Positions 21,858 through 33,200 of a stretch of DNA of 64,000 nt are shown piece by piece. Location: the NCBI GenBank assembly GCA_032718475.1, contig JAUCBJ010006110.1, positions 1 to 64,000 of the forward strand, given 5' to 3'. Numbering within the stretch: the stretch's first letter is position 1; every line of letters begins with the position of its first letter. A program made the position numbers and the translations under genes. The DNA comes from Nemertoderma westbladi. Taxonomy: Eukaryota > Xenacoelomorpha > Nemertodermatida > Nemertodermatidae. The notes under the pieces were generated by a model. That model was not told the origin of the DNA and ran no database searches. It worked only from the letters and a program-made list of their open reading frames with translations.

Positions 21858-23310
21858 CAGTGCAGCGTTGACTCAGTCACGTCACAGTGCTGCGTTGACT
21901 CAGTCACGTCACAGTGCTGCGTTGATTCAGTGACGTCACAGTGCCGCGTTGACTCAGTCACGTCACAGTGCTGCGTTGACTCAGTCACGTCACAGTGCTG
22001 CGTTGACTCAGTCACGTCACAGTGCTGCGTTGACTCAGTGACGTCACAGTGCCGCGTTGACTCAGTCACGTCACAGTGCAGCGTTGACTCAGTCACGTCA
22101 CAGTGCTGCGTTGACTCAGTGACGTCACAGTGCCGCGTTGACTCAGTCACGTCACAGTGCCGCGTTGACTCAGTCACGTCACAGTGCAGCGTTGACTCAG
22201 TCACGTCACAGTGCAGCGTTGACTCAGTGACGTCACAGTGCCGCGTTGACTCAGTCACGTCACAGTGCAGCGTTGACTCAATGACGTCACAGTGTTGTGT
22301 TGACTCAGTCACGTCACAGTGCAGCGTTGACTCATTCACGTCAAAAGGCAGCGTTGACTCAGTCACGTCACAGTGCTGCGTTGACTCAGTCACGTCACAG
22401 TGCAGAGTTGAGTCAGTCACGTCACAGTGCTGCGTTGACTCAGTCACGTCACAGTGCAGAGTTGACTCAGTCACGTCACAGTGCCGCGTTGATTCAGTCT
22501 CGTCACAGTGCTGCGTTGACTCAGTCATGTCACAGTGCTGTGTTTACTCAGTCACGTCACAGTGCCGCGTTGACTCAGTCACGTCACAGTGCCGCGTTGA
22601 TTCAGTCTCGTCACAGTGCTGCGTTGACTCAGTCATGTCACAGTGCTGTGTTTACTCAGTCACGTCACAGTGCCGCGTTGACTCAGTCACGTCACAGTGC
22701 AGCGTTGACTCATTCACGTCACAGTGTTGTGTTGACTCAGTCACGTCACAGTGCCGCGTTGATTCAGTCTCGTCACAGTGCTGCGTTGACTCAGTCATGT
22801 CACAGTGCTGTGTTTACTCAGTCACGTCACAGTGCCGCGTTGACTCAGTCACGTCACAGTGCAGCGTTGACTCAGTGATGTCACTGTGCCGCGTGGACTC
22901 AGTCACGTCACAGTGCAGCGTTGACTCATTCACGTCAAAAGGCAGCGTTAACTCAGTCACGTCACAGTGCAGCGTTGACTCAGACACGTCACAGTGCTGA
23001 GTTGACTCAGTGACGTCACAATGCCGCGTTGACTCAGTCACGTCACAGTGTACCGTTGACTCAGTCAAGTCACAGTGCAGCGTTGACTCAGTCACGTCAC
23101 AAGGCAGCGTTGACTCAGTCACGTCACAGTGCAGCGTTGACTCAGTCACGTCACAGTGCAGAGTTGACTCAGTGACGTCACAATGCCGCGTTGACTCAGT
23201 CACGTCACAGTGCAGCGTTAACTCAGTCACGTCACAGTGCAGAATTGACTCAGTGACGTCACAATGCCGCGTTGACTCAGTCATGTCACAGTGCAGCGTT
23301 GACTCAGTGA
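21858..23310. repeat. 27-bp minisatellite with AP-1/CRE-like sites, about 54 copies
   Basis: A tandem array with a 27-bp unit and few indels. Almost every unit contains GTTGACTCAG, which includes the AP-1 consensus TGACTCA. It is followed by CACGTCAC or GACGTCAC; the latter form creates the palindromic CRE TGACGTCA. Variants (TTGATTCAGTCTCG, TTTACTCAGTCACG) recur together in a block beginning at 22491, 22599 and 22761, that is, 4 and 6 units apart, showing higher-order amplification. Because 27 is divisible by 3 and the unit has no stop, frames stay open on both strands. I do not regard these as genes. Confidence 0.95.
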
Positions 23311-23640
23311 TAAGAATTGGCACAAAAATCACCCTTTATTATTTTTACAAACCTGAATGTAACTTTATCAATAACCGTTGCTTCTTATATGCTTTGTGAG
23401 TGCAGCCACGACTGACTTTTAATAAAAACTTTATTGTAATTATCTTTAAATATTTTATATAATAAATGTAATATATATTAGCTATCGTAGTAGGTTAAGT
23501 AAAGTTAAGTAAAGTAAAGCCAGTTAAGTAAAAAAAAACCATACCGGTTTAGTGTGTGAAATAATTTTAGTATCACAAAGTTACAGCAATCAGGTTTCGC
23601 TGGATCACAATTAGCCAAAACACTGCTACACTGACAGACT
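23311..23640. other. No gene recognised
   Basis: AT-rich DNA. A short AGTAAAGTTAAGTAAAGTAA repeat lies at about 23497-23530. Confidence 0.45.
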
Positions 23641-23824
23641 GCAGACATGCGGCTTTCTGAATAAGCAAAGCTGGGAAACTGCTCTGTTTTCCGTCTTTAG
23701 AGTGTTGTTAATTAGTTACGAAATAAAAATTCATCCCTCACCAGGGGAAATTCGACACAAATAACAGCTGATTAGTGATTACTCTCAAAAACAAAACTGT
23801 AACTGTTCTACAGTATTGTGTTTA
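23641..23824 (+). repeat. Interspersed repeat R1, left part next to LINE-A
   Basis: Left half of R1, shared with 2335-2500 and completed at 27580-27770 on the other side of LINE-A. Its last 72 bp (23753-23824) recur exactly at 27580-27651. Confidence 0.6.
23753..23824 (+). repeat. 72-bp direct repeat flanking LINE-A, left copy
   Basis: 23753-23824 is identical to 27580-27651 (starts CGACACAAATAACAGCTG, ends GTATTGTGTTTA). It sits immediately outside both ends of LINE-A, so it behaves as a very long target-site duplication. Confidence 0.9.
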
Positions 23825-26800
23825 CTACTAGGATCGGCATGCTGCATTGCAGCTGCATTTTTAAGAATGCTGTGCCGGCTTGTCAACAAAATTGCACCGC
23901 CACAACTCCCTATCACCCATGACATTTGCTAGATCATCCGCATCTTTAAGGCCAGTGTCCTTTAAGATGCGTCTCAAGAAAGTCATGGGCTGTCCACCAT
24001 GCTTATTCACTCCATGAGGCTGCCAAAGTACAAGATTATGCACTGGCTGGTCCTCACGGCGAAAGCAATGTCCTGCAAAGCGGAGGCGATTTTGTTCTAG
24101 TGTCAAGCTTGGGGGAACCAATGAGACACCTCCAATGTTATATAGTGTCTGGTTGGAGATGTGTGCATTGTACTTGACACAATGTACCCGGCGTAGCATT
24201 CTTGTGAATGTGCCATCCAGAGATTTGGTGTCCTCAGCAGTTAGAGCCCAGCATGGACTCCCGTAGAGGAGTACTGGAACTACTGCTGCTCTGAATAATC
24301 GGACCTTAAGTTTTCGATTAATTCTAGGTGACTTCCAAATCCTGGAAAGCCTATTCAAGGCTGCCCATGCCTTTCCCTTACGTATTCGAAGGTCCTCACC
24401 TGACTTCCGGATCCATGATCCCAGGTAACAGAAGTCGTCCACATGCTCAAGCATACCATCCTTTGAGCTTATGCTCATCCGATCAGAGACTTGCTGAGGA
24501 CTTTCAAAGTTAACTGTCAGAATTTTGGTCTTTCTGGAGTTAATAAAAAGACCAACACTAGAAGCAGCATGTTCTAATGAGCTGAGGAGCCGCTGGGCTC
24601 CCTCTAATGATTCTGAGAGTACTCCTAAGTCATCAGCAAAGTCTAGATCAGTTAGGTACTTGGCAGGATTTCCTCGACTTCTGGAGCCAGTAGGTGGAGT
24701 TATCATCACCCCATCATCATTATGATGATCTAAGGACATGCGTAGAACATAGTCAACCACAATAATGAACAAGAATGGTGCAAGTGTGTCTCCTTGGAGG
24801 ACGCCCCATAACACTTCAAATGGTTCTGTGTCACCATCAACAGTAGACACAAATGTTGTCGAACCATCGTATACTGATCTGATTGCTGCAATAATTTCAT
24901 CAGGAATCCCATATAATGAAAGTATGCTGAACATACGTGAGCGAGAGACTGAATCAAAGGCCTTGAAGAAGTCAACAAAGATAACAGCCAGATGCCTGTC
25001 TTTCTTTTTTGATAACTCTTCAATTATCCTTCTAAGTGCCAAAATGGGCTCCATGGTCCCACGACCTTTACGGAACCCATTCTGATTTCCACGTAGCAGT
25101 CTCTCAATGGGATCCCTGATGCGATTTAATAGAATTCTATTGTATAGTTTTGCAGCAATCGAGATCAATGAGATTCCCCGAAAAGAACCATAGAGTGTTA
25201 GGTTGCCCTTCTTGGGAACTGGCACCAACTTATTTGTTTTCATTTCTTGTGGGACTCTTGTTGTACGGTACATGTCTACTATGATGGGATAGATGAGCTT
25301 TAAACACTCAGGTATTTTAAAGACCTCAGGGGGAACACCATCTACTCCACTGGCACGATTGGTCTTAATGCTCTTTGCAGCAGCCTTCACTTCTGCAAAG
25401 GAGATATCGCCAATGGGAATATCTGGGAGTACAGACTCAGACACTTTTACTTCTATAAAGTTATCAGGCAATACCCTGTCATTATTGAGGAGCTTTTCAA
25501 AGTGGGCTTTCCAACCATTGAGGCGATCGGCTGGTGATTCAGCCTTAACCTTGGTGGTTGGTTGGCTTTTCCGCCCAGTAAGCAGATTGATCGATTTCCA
25601 TGCCTGGGATGATTGCCTGCTGTCGTCAGCATCATTGATGGCATCAACCTGTTGGTTTATTAGCTCCTGTAGATTAACAGAGTACTGCCTGTTCAGGGAC
25701 CTAGATGCAGCTTTAACTGCATTCTTGGCCGCTGTAGTCTGTTTGAGTCGGGACTCTTTCTGCGCCTTATGAAGGTCATTTCGGCACTTCTGAATTTTGT
25801 TGTCAGTCCAGGGGGCCCTTTTCCTGTTTCGAGGGTATACAGGAACTGTTTCTGCAGCTGCTAACTTAACTGCTTCTGTAAAGGCAGTATAGCCCTCACA
25901 GTGATCTGCCGCCTCAGAGGCAAGAGCCTCATACCTGTTGCTCAGCTGTAGTGTGAAGCTGGATCTCACACTTGGCTGTTGCAACAGAGAGGACCAGTCA
26001 TGCCGTGGCAAGGCAGATTTCGTTGTTCTGCTAGCACGCAGACTAAGTCTTACCTTGGCCACAATAAGGCGGTGATCACTGGAGAAGGGTCGAAGTGTAA
26101 ATGCATTACAGTCTTGTATAGAGCTCCTGTATTTCCTACGAAACAGAATATGGTCTATCTGGGACTTGTGACCACTGGGTCCACTATGAGTCCATAGCTT
26201 TCCAGTTCGCTTCTTGAACTGGGTTCCAGCCGAAAACAATCCATTTCCAGAGATAAAATCCTGAAGATGGACAGAATTTCGGTTAACACTATTGCTATAG
26301 ACCCAGGGCGATGTAGGTGATTGATGCAGACTTGCATTAAAGTCTCCCAGGAATGTTAAGAATGCATGCTGATCCACTCCATCAGTTGCTGCTTGTAGAT
26401 TGTGGTAGAAATTTTCCACCTCCTCTACAGGGGCAACACTAGTTGGAGAGTAGCACACAATCAGAACCACCTTAGGAAACTTCTTAGCCAGTCTTCCAGA
26501 ACATGAGAAGTGGCAACGGATGATGCGGTTAGAGATTTGGTCTATTTTGTCCAATGCTGCATGTGCAGTTGGATTCATCAATAGACCAATTCCACCATTG
26601 CCACTATCATCTGCTGACGCGAGGGCGAGTCGCCAACCGCCCCCCATGTCCTTAATCAGAACCTCATCAGTCTGTCCAGTCTGCATTCGGTGCTCTTGAA
26701 CACCCACTGCGCTAAGAGAAAGCTTATCTGCCAAGGCAGTCAGCTCACCTTGTCGCATTGGGGACCCGAGTGTTAGGGTGTTTACTGAGGCTAGTCTAGT

Positions 26801-27579
26801 GACTTGCCTCAGATTCACCAATGGCTTTGTTGGTCGGGGTGGAACATGAGAGTAGCCTCCAACTCCAGAATCCCTCTCCCCATCACAATCTGGCCTCCCT
26901 GGTGACCCAGGGTTTGGGCCAGAAAGGTCATCAGGAAAGGGACTCAAAGAATTGTTGGCTGCTCTCTCTCCAGTAGGGGGTGAGACAGGCAGCCGGTCAG
27001 GAGTTAACTGACGCCTGTGAGGCCGATTGTGTCCGGTAATTCCACTGGCCTCTAGTGGCCGGACCTCCGCATTGCTAATGTAATCCATAGTGGGGGTTGG
27101 GGGGTGCTTTTTTGCCGAGTCAGCTCTCGGGGCAAATACCACACCCTGGTTTGCCATTCCACAGGGTGGGTGTCGCAATGGAGTCAGATATGAGGCCCAT
27201 CACCCATATCTACTCTGGCGTACATGACCCACCATTGGCTGTTGCAGCTCATCTGCTGGGTCATGCCCTGTACCCTTGCTGCCAGGTGCAGGTCGCAGTG
27301 AAGTGCCCTCAGAGTGGATATGAGAACACTCTAATCCTAACCAGCCATTGGTAGATCACCATCTGCCTGGTCAGGCCATATACCCCTGCAGCCAAGTATA
27401 TGGGTCCTTAATCCAGGACCAAGGGCGTCCTTATCCCAGAACGAAGGGGGTCCTAGTTACAGGACCAGATTTGCCCTAGTAAGAGGGTCTATGCAGCTAC
27501 AGGTGGCACCTCCTTTATGCTGCATGGAGGTGGCAAGTTTTCTTGATCAATGACCTAGAATACCTGACCTGACCTGAAC
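23825..27579 (-). mobile_element. LINE-A, apparently full-length retrotransposon
   Basis: A 3755-bp single-ORF LINE on the minus strand. It has a 5' UTR of about 400 bp starting GGTTCAGGTCAGGTCAGGTA (three CAGGT copies), one intact ORF, and a 3' UTR of only about 36 bp ending GCCGATCCTAGTAG. It is inserted in repeat R1. Related copies are at 420-838 (old), 19864-20393 (nearly identical) and 59118-59355 (chimeric). Domain order endonuclease then RT with no ORF1 suits RTE-like LINEs, but clade placement needs a tree. Confidence 0.92.
23861..27157 (-). CDS. LINE-A endonuclease-reverse transcriptase
   Basis: An uninterrupted frame of 1098 codons from the first ATG (27157); the frame is open slightly upstream but lacks another ATG. 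Residues 1-110 are Pro-rich and unassigned. The apurinic-type endonuclease has VGVQEHRM (E155), FLGDFNAS (D272, N274), SQIDHIL (D335) and SSDHRLI (D361, H362). A basic linker follows. RT has NRASGVDGVPPEVF, LVPVPKKGNL, FRGISLISIAAK, motif A IFVDFFKAFDS (D729), motif B GVLQGDTLAPFLF (785-797) and motif C DFADDL (D842, D843). The tail includes DDFCYLGSWI and NRLRFAGHCFRRED and ends NFVDKPAQHS. The protein would nick target DNA and reverse transcribe its own RNA there. All catalytic residues I can check are present, and a nearly identical truncated copy exists at 19864, so it could be active. The source of the promoter is unknown. Confidence 0.92.
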   Translation of the reverse strand: MANQGVVFAPRADSAKKHPPTPTMDYISNAEVRPLEASGITGHNRPHRRQLTPDRLPVSPPTGERAANNSLSPFPDDLSGPNPGSPGRPDCDGERDSGVGGYSHVPPRPTKPLVNLRQVTRLASVNTLTLGSPMRQGELTALADKLSLSAVGVQEHRMQTGQTDEVLIKDMGGGWRLALASADDSGNGGIGLLMNPTAHAALDKIDQISNRIIRCHFSCSGRLAKKFPKVVLIVCYSPTSVAPVEEVENFYHNLQAATDGVDQHAFLTFLGDFNASLHQSPTSPWVYSNSVNRNSVHLQDFISGNGLFSAGTQFKKRTGKLWTHSGPSGHKSQIDHILFRRKYRSSIQDCNAFTLRPFSSDHRLIVAKVRLSLRASRTTKSALPRHDWSSLLQQPSVRSSFTLQLSNRYEALASEAADHCEGYTAFTEAVKLAAAETVPVYPRNRKRAPWTDNKIQKCRNDLHKAQKESRLKQTTAAKNAVKAASRSLNRQYSVNLQELINQQVDAINDADDSRQSSQAWKSINLLTGRKSQPTTKVKAESPADRLNGWKAHFEKLLNNDRVLPDNFIEVKVSESVLPDIPIGDISFAEVKAAAKSIKTNRASGVDGVPPEVFKIPECLKLIYPIIVDMYRTTRVPQEMKTNKLVPVPKKGNLTLYGSFRGISLISIAAKLYNRILLNRIRDPIERLLRGNQNGFRKGRGTMEPILALRRIIEELSKKKDRHLAVIFVDFFKAFDSVSRSRMFSILSLYGIPDEIIAAIRSVYDGSTTFVSTVDGDTEPFEVLWGVLQGDTLAPFLFIIVVDYVLRMSLDHHNDDGVMITPPTGSRSRGNPAKYLTDLDFADDLGVLSESLEGAQRLLSSLEHAASSVGLFINSRKTKILTVNFESPQQVSDRMSISSKDGMLEHVDDFCYLGSWIRKSGEDLRIRKGKAWAALNRLSRIWKSPRINRKLKVRLFRAAVVPVLLYGSPCWALTAEDTKSLDGTFTRMLRRVHCVKYNAHISNQTLYNIGGVSLVPPSLTLEQNRLRFAGHCFRREDQPVHNLVLWQPHGVNKHGGQPMTFLRRILKDTGLKDADDLANVMGDRELWRCNFVDKPAQHS

Positions 27580-27770
27580 CGACACAAATAACAGCTGATT
27601 AGTGATTACTCTCAAAAACAAAACTGTAACTGTTCTACAGTATTGTGTTTAGTTTAGTATATATAACGTGCCAATGTAACCTGCTCCTTTCCCTAAATTG
27701 AGAATTTAACATTGAGGCGGGATATTAATTCGCCAGGATGGGATTTGCGTCCAGTTTCCCCCCCGTCTCT
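27580..27770 (+). repeat. Interspersed repeat R1, right part next to LINE-A
   Basis: Begins with the right copy of the 72-bp direct repeat (27580-27651). It continues with AACGTGCCAATGTAACCTGC and TTCGCCAGGATGGGATTTGC, shared with 59370-59490. A C-rich run follows in both copies. Confidence 0.7.
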
Positions 27771-28753
27771 ACAGTAGTTAGGCTAGGCCGCTGCTGGTAC
27801 CTGTGGGGTGTGTTTTCTCCCTGTCGCAATTCGCACGACGTAAACCATAAATCGAGTGGCTCTACTATAAGAAACCTGGTGAAATTAAAGCAAGTCTGTC
27901 ATTGTCATTGCCTTGAACAATCTCCGAAATTCTAAACATTGTATCCACCAATTTGATTTTGGTCGGATAATGTTGCTACATGTGAGATTATTAACTTGCT
28001 TGGCCAGTCAGCGAGTCAGGCAGCCACAATGTGGGGTATGGAATCCATGGCCCCTCCTTGGCTTTGTAAGATAAAAAAATCAATTCGAAATATTTCGATA
28101 AGCAATTTAAAAATATTTCGTTCGCTTCGTCTGCCATTTCTTTGATTATCTGAATGGTGTCACCCAACAGTGGGGCGGATTCCGACTGTACCGTGTAACC
28201 GTGTAACCGTTTAACCGTGTACCGTGTACTGTTTACTGTGCAACGTACCTGTTACAACCGTACGTAGTCCGTTAGTTAAATAAAGTAAGTAAACGTAGTT
28301 AGTTAAATTAAAATCACAAGTTCAAGATATGAATATTTACTAATATAAATTATTTGTCTTCATGTTAAATAAAAGAATTGTTAGAATGTTAGAAAGAATT
28401 GAATTTCTTATCCGTTCTACCCTCTAATAGTCATGGAGATACCTCTTAGTTCCGTATCATTCGCCCATTGGACACAATTACTGGCTAGTCAGGAATGCAG
28501 GAAAAATTGAAGTTGGGCTGAAAGTGAATTCATCTTGGAGTTGCACCTATGGGCGTGATTCAAACTCCAGTGGGTAGTTGATGGATGAAGGATAGGAGTT
28601 ATGTATGTAGTATGTAGGGAGTTAGAGGAGTTGGAACTGAAAGTAAATAATGGGTATTCCATGTGAATTTATACACGTTTATTTGGGCGTCTTACCTTTT
28701 TTTAACCGTTAACGCAATCAAAATTTATTATTCATCTCCAGGGGAAAAATGTC
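27771..28753. other. No gene recognised
   Basis: Non-coding. A short degenerate run of GTGTAACCG-like units lies at about 28195-28250. No family signature seen. Confidence 0.5.
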
Positions 28754-29005
28754 CAAACAAACCCTATAGACAAACAAACCCTATAGACATACAAAACCCT
28801 ATAGACATACAACCCCTATAGACATACAACCCCTATAGACAAACAAACCCTATAGACATACAACCCCTATAGACATACAACACCTATAGACATACAAAAC
28901 CCTATAGACAAACAAACCCTATAGACATACAAACCCTATAGACATACAAACCCTATAGACATACAAAACCCTATAGACAAACAAACCCTATAGACATACA
29001 AACCC
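28754..29005. repeat. 17-bp minisatellite, first block
   Basis: About 15 copies of CCCTATAGACATACAAA with 16-18 bp length variants (CAAACAAAC, ACAAAAC). It ends in CCATGGACATGGACATGGAC. Confidence 0.95.
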
Positions 29006-29386
29006 ATGGACATGGACATGGACAAAACCACATGAAAACTTATTAGAAGGCTACGAACAACATTTCATTGATAAATACCAACCTTCTTTGAACAGCCAAC
29101 AATAGAACTAAGAACCAATTGTTGTAAAATGGGCCCAGTTTTTGTCGATCTCATAAACTAATAAACCTTATTGAGTTTCCAATAATGTTACTTTATTATT
29201 TTTAAACCAGACGTTCTGAAGATTTTGAAATGCATTAACGTTTTTAATATCTGGTTTACTTATTTATTTGTCTTTAATTACTTTTAATAATTTAATGTTT
29301 AATGATCATAATTATATTGCCATGTAAATTTTGAATTTTTTAACTATTTAAACCGGAATATAGCCCATTCTAACTCATTTAAACCT
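29006..29386. other. Unique spacer between two blocks of the same minisatellite
   Basis: AT-rich, with no coding signature. It separates two arrays with the same 17-bp unit. Confidence 0.6.
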
Positions 29387-29900
29387 GACATACAAACCCT
29401 ATAGACATACAAACCCTATAGACATACAAACCCTATAGACATACAAACCCTATAGACATACAAACCCTATAGACATACAAACCCTATAGACATACAAACC
29501 CTATAGACATACAAACCCTATAGACATAAAAACCCTATAGATATACAAACCCTATAGACATACAACCCCTATAGACAAACAAACCCTATAGACATACAAA
29601 CCCTATAGACATACAAACCCTATAGACATACAACCCCTATAGACATACAACCCCTATAGACAAACAAACCCTATAGACATACAAACCCTATAGACATACA
29701 AACCCTATAGACATACAAACCCTATAGATATACAAACCCTATAGACATACAAAACCTATAGACATACAAACCCTATAGACATACAAACCCTATAGACATA
29801 CAAACCCTATAGACATACAAACCCTATAGATATACAAACCCTATAGACATACAAACCCTATAGACATACAAACCTTATAGACAAACAAACCTATAGACAT
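29387..29900. repeat. 17-bp minisatellite, second block
   Basis: About 30 copies of the same CCCTATAGACATACAAA unit, more regular than the first block. Confidence 0.95.
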
Positions 29901-30233
29901 TCTGCTTCGTTTGTTTTTGTTCGATTATAATAACGCGGCACTTCAACCTTAATAACGCGGCGCGGCACTGGTTACCAATATTATTATTAAAGCCAAATGA
30001 TATTTTCTGTATTCATTCATCTCCGGACTAAAGGCCCCCGGCTGTTATAATCAATAAAAGTTTAATCAATTAAAATGTTAAAAACAGCACAAAGTAAAAG
30101 GTATACCAAAGTAGTCTGGTAACATATTGGTAACAATCGTGGTATAATTGCATGTACTACCGTACTAAAGGGCATAATAATAAATAGAAATACACTTGAT
30201 AGAATGCACATAATTAAAATAAAGTTAGACACT
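29901..30233. other. No gene recognised
   Basis: Non-coding. A small direct repeat around ATAACGCGGC lies near 29930-29970. Confidence 0.45.
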
Positions 30234-30239
30234 GGTTTA

Positions 30240-33200
30240 TACGGAGCCCCTAAGAGGACAGGAAATCCTCGTTTTTTTTTATTATTCTTATTATATAGAT
30301 TTCCGCTAACTCAATATATTGAGTTAGAAGACACATGTCCGCTAACTCAATATATTGAGTTAGAAGACACATGTCCGCTAACTCAATATATTGAGTTAGA
30401 AGACAAATGTCCGCTAACTCAATATATTGAGTTAGAAGACACATGCTCGTTAACTCAATATATTGAGTTAGAAGACACATGTCCGCTAACTCAATATATT
30501 GAGTTAGAAGACACATGCTCGTTAACTCAATATATTGAGTTAGAAGACACAGGTCCGCTAACTCAATATATTGAGTTAGAAGACACATGTCCGCTAACTC
30601 AATATATTGAGTTAGAAAACACATATCCGCTAACTCAATATATTGAGTTAGAAGACACATGCTCGCTAACTCAATATATTGAGTTAGAAGACACATGCTC
30701 GCTAACTCAATATATTGAGTTAGAAGACACATGCTCGCTAACTCAATATATTGAGTTAGAAGACACATGCTCGCTAACTCAATATATTGAGTTAGAAGAC
30801 ACATGTCCGCTAACTCAATATGTTGAGTTAGAAGACACATGTCCGCTAACTCAATATATTGAGTTAGAAGACACATGTCCACTAACTCAATATATTGAGT
30901 TAGAAGACACATGTCCGCTAACTCAATATATTGAGTTAGAAGACACATGTCCTCTAACTCAATATATTGAGTTAGAAGACACATGTCCGCTAACTCAATA
31001 TATTGAGTTAGAAGACACATGCTCGTTAACTCAATATATTGAGTTAGAAGACACATGTCCGCTAACTCAATATATTGAGTTAGAAGACACATGTCCGCTA
31101 ACTCAATATATTGAGTTAGAAGACAAATGTCCGCTAACTCAATATATTGAGTTAGAAGACACATGCTCGTTAACTCAATATATTGAGTTAGAAGACACAT
31201 GTCCGCTAACTCAATATATTGAGTTAGAAGACACATGCTCGTTAACTCAATATATTGAGTTAGAAGACACAGGTCCGCTAACTCAATATATTGAGTTAGA
31301 AGACACATGTCCGCTAACTCAATATATTGAGTTAGAAAACACATATCCGCTAACTCAATATATTGAGTTAGAAGACACATGCTCGCTAACTCAATATATT
31401 GAGTTAGAAGACACATGCTCGCTAACTCAATATATTGAGTTAGAAGACACATGCTCGCTAACTCAATATATTGAGTTAGAAGACACATGCTCGCTAACTC
31501 AATATATTGAGTTAGAAGACACATGTCCGCTAACTCAATATGTTGAGTTAGAAGACACATGTCCGCTAACTCAATATATTGAGTTAGAAGACACATGTCC
31601 ACTAACTCAATATATTGAGTTAGAAGACACATGTCCGCTAACTCAATATATTGAGTTAGAAGACACATGTCCTCTAACTCAATATATTGAGTTAGAAGAC
31701 ACATGTCCGCTAACTCAATATATTAAGTTAGAAGACACATGTCCGCTAACTCAATATATTGAGTTAGAAGACACATGTCCGCTAACTCAATATATTGAGT
31801 TAGAAGACACATGCTCGTTAACTCAATATATTGAGTTAGAAGACACAGGTCCGCTAACTCAATATATTGAGTTAGAAGACACATGTCCGCTAACTCAATA
31901 TATTGAGTTAGAAAACACATATCCGCTAACTCAATATATTGAGTTAGAAGACACATGCTCGCTAACTCAATATATTGAGTTAGAAGACACATGCTCGCTA
32001 ACTCAATATATTGAGTTAGAAGACACATGTCCGCTAACTCAATATGTTGAGTTAGAAGACACATGTCCACTAACTCAATATATTGAGTTAGAAGACACAT
32101 GTCCGCTAACTCAATATATTGAGTTAGAAGACACATGTCCGCTAACTCAATATATTGAGTTAGAAGACACATGTCCGCTAACTCAATATATTGAGTTAGA
32201 AGACAAATGTCCGCTAACTCAATATATTGAGTTAGAAGACACATGCTCGTTAACTCAATATATTGAGTTAGAAGACACATGTCCGCTAACTCAATATATT
32301 GAGTTAGAAGACACATGCTCGTTAACTCAATATATTGAGTTAGAAGACACAGGTCCGCTAACTCAATATATTGAGTTAGAAGACACATGTCCGCTAACTC
32401 AATATATTGAGTTAGAAGACACATGCTCGCTAACTCAATATATTGAGTTAGAAGACACATGCTCGCTAACTCAATATATTGAGTTAGAAGACACATGTCC
32501 GCTAACTCAATATGTTGAGTTAGAAGACACATGTCCGCTAACTCAATATATTGAGTTAGAAGACACATGTCCACTAACTCAATATATTGAGTTAGAAGAC
32601 ACATGTCCGCTAACTCAATATATTGAGTTAGAAGACACATGTCCTCTAACTCAATATATTGAGTTAGAAGACACATGTCCGCTAACTCAATATATTAAGT
32701 TAGAAGACACATGTCCGCTAACTCAATATATTGAGTTAGAAGACACATGTCCGCTAACTCAATATATTGAGTTAGAAGACACATGCTCGTTAACTCAATA
32801 TATTGAGTTAGAAGACACAGGTCCGCTAACTCAATATATTGAGTTAGAAGACACATGTCCGCTAACTCAATATATTGAGTTAGAAAACACATATCCGCTA
32901 ACTCAATATATTGAGTTAGAAGACACATGCTCGCTAACTCAATATATTGAGTTAGAAGACACATGCTCGCTAACTCAATATATTGAGTTAGAAGACACAT
33001 GTCCGCTAACTCAATATGTTGAGTTAGAAGACACATGTCCACTAACTCAATATATTGAGTTAGAAGACACATGTCCGCTAACTCAATATATTGAGTTAGA
33101 AGACACATGTCCGCTAACTCAATATATTGAGTTAGAAGACACATGTCCGCTAACTCAATATATTGAGTTAGAAGACACATGTCCGCTAACTCAATATATT

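Noticed and set aside
21849-23399. Ser/Asp/Thr repeat proteins in the 27-bp array
   Set aside because: Open in several frames and on both strands with no flanking gene structure; a by-product of the minisatellite.
27158-27178. Upstream start of LINE-A ORF at 27178
   Set aside because: The codon there is TTG. The first ATG in frame is at 27157, so I used that.
28754-29900. Telomeric repeat
   Set aside because: CCCTA occurs in each unit, but the unit is a 17-mer and not a TTAGGG-type hexamer. It is an interstitial minisatellite.
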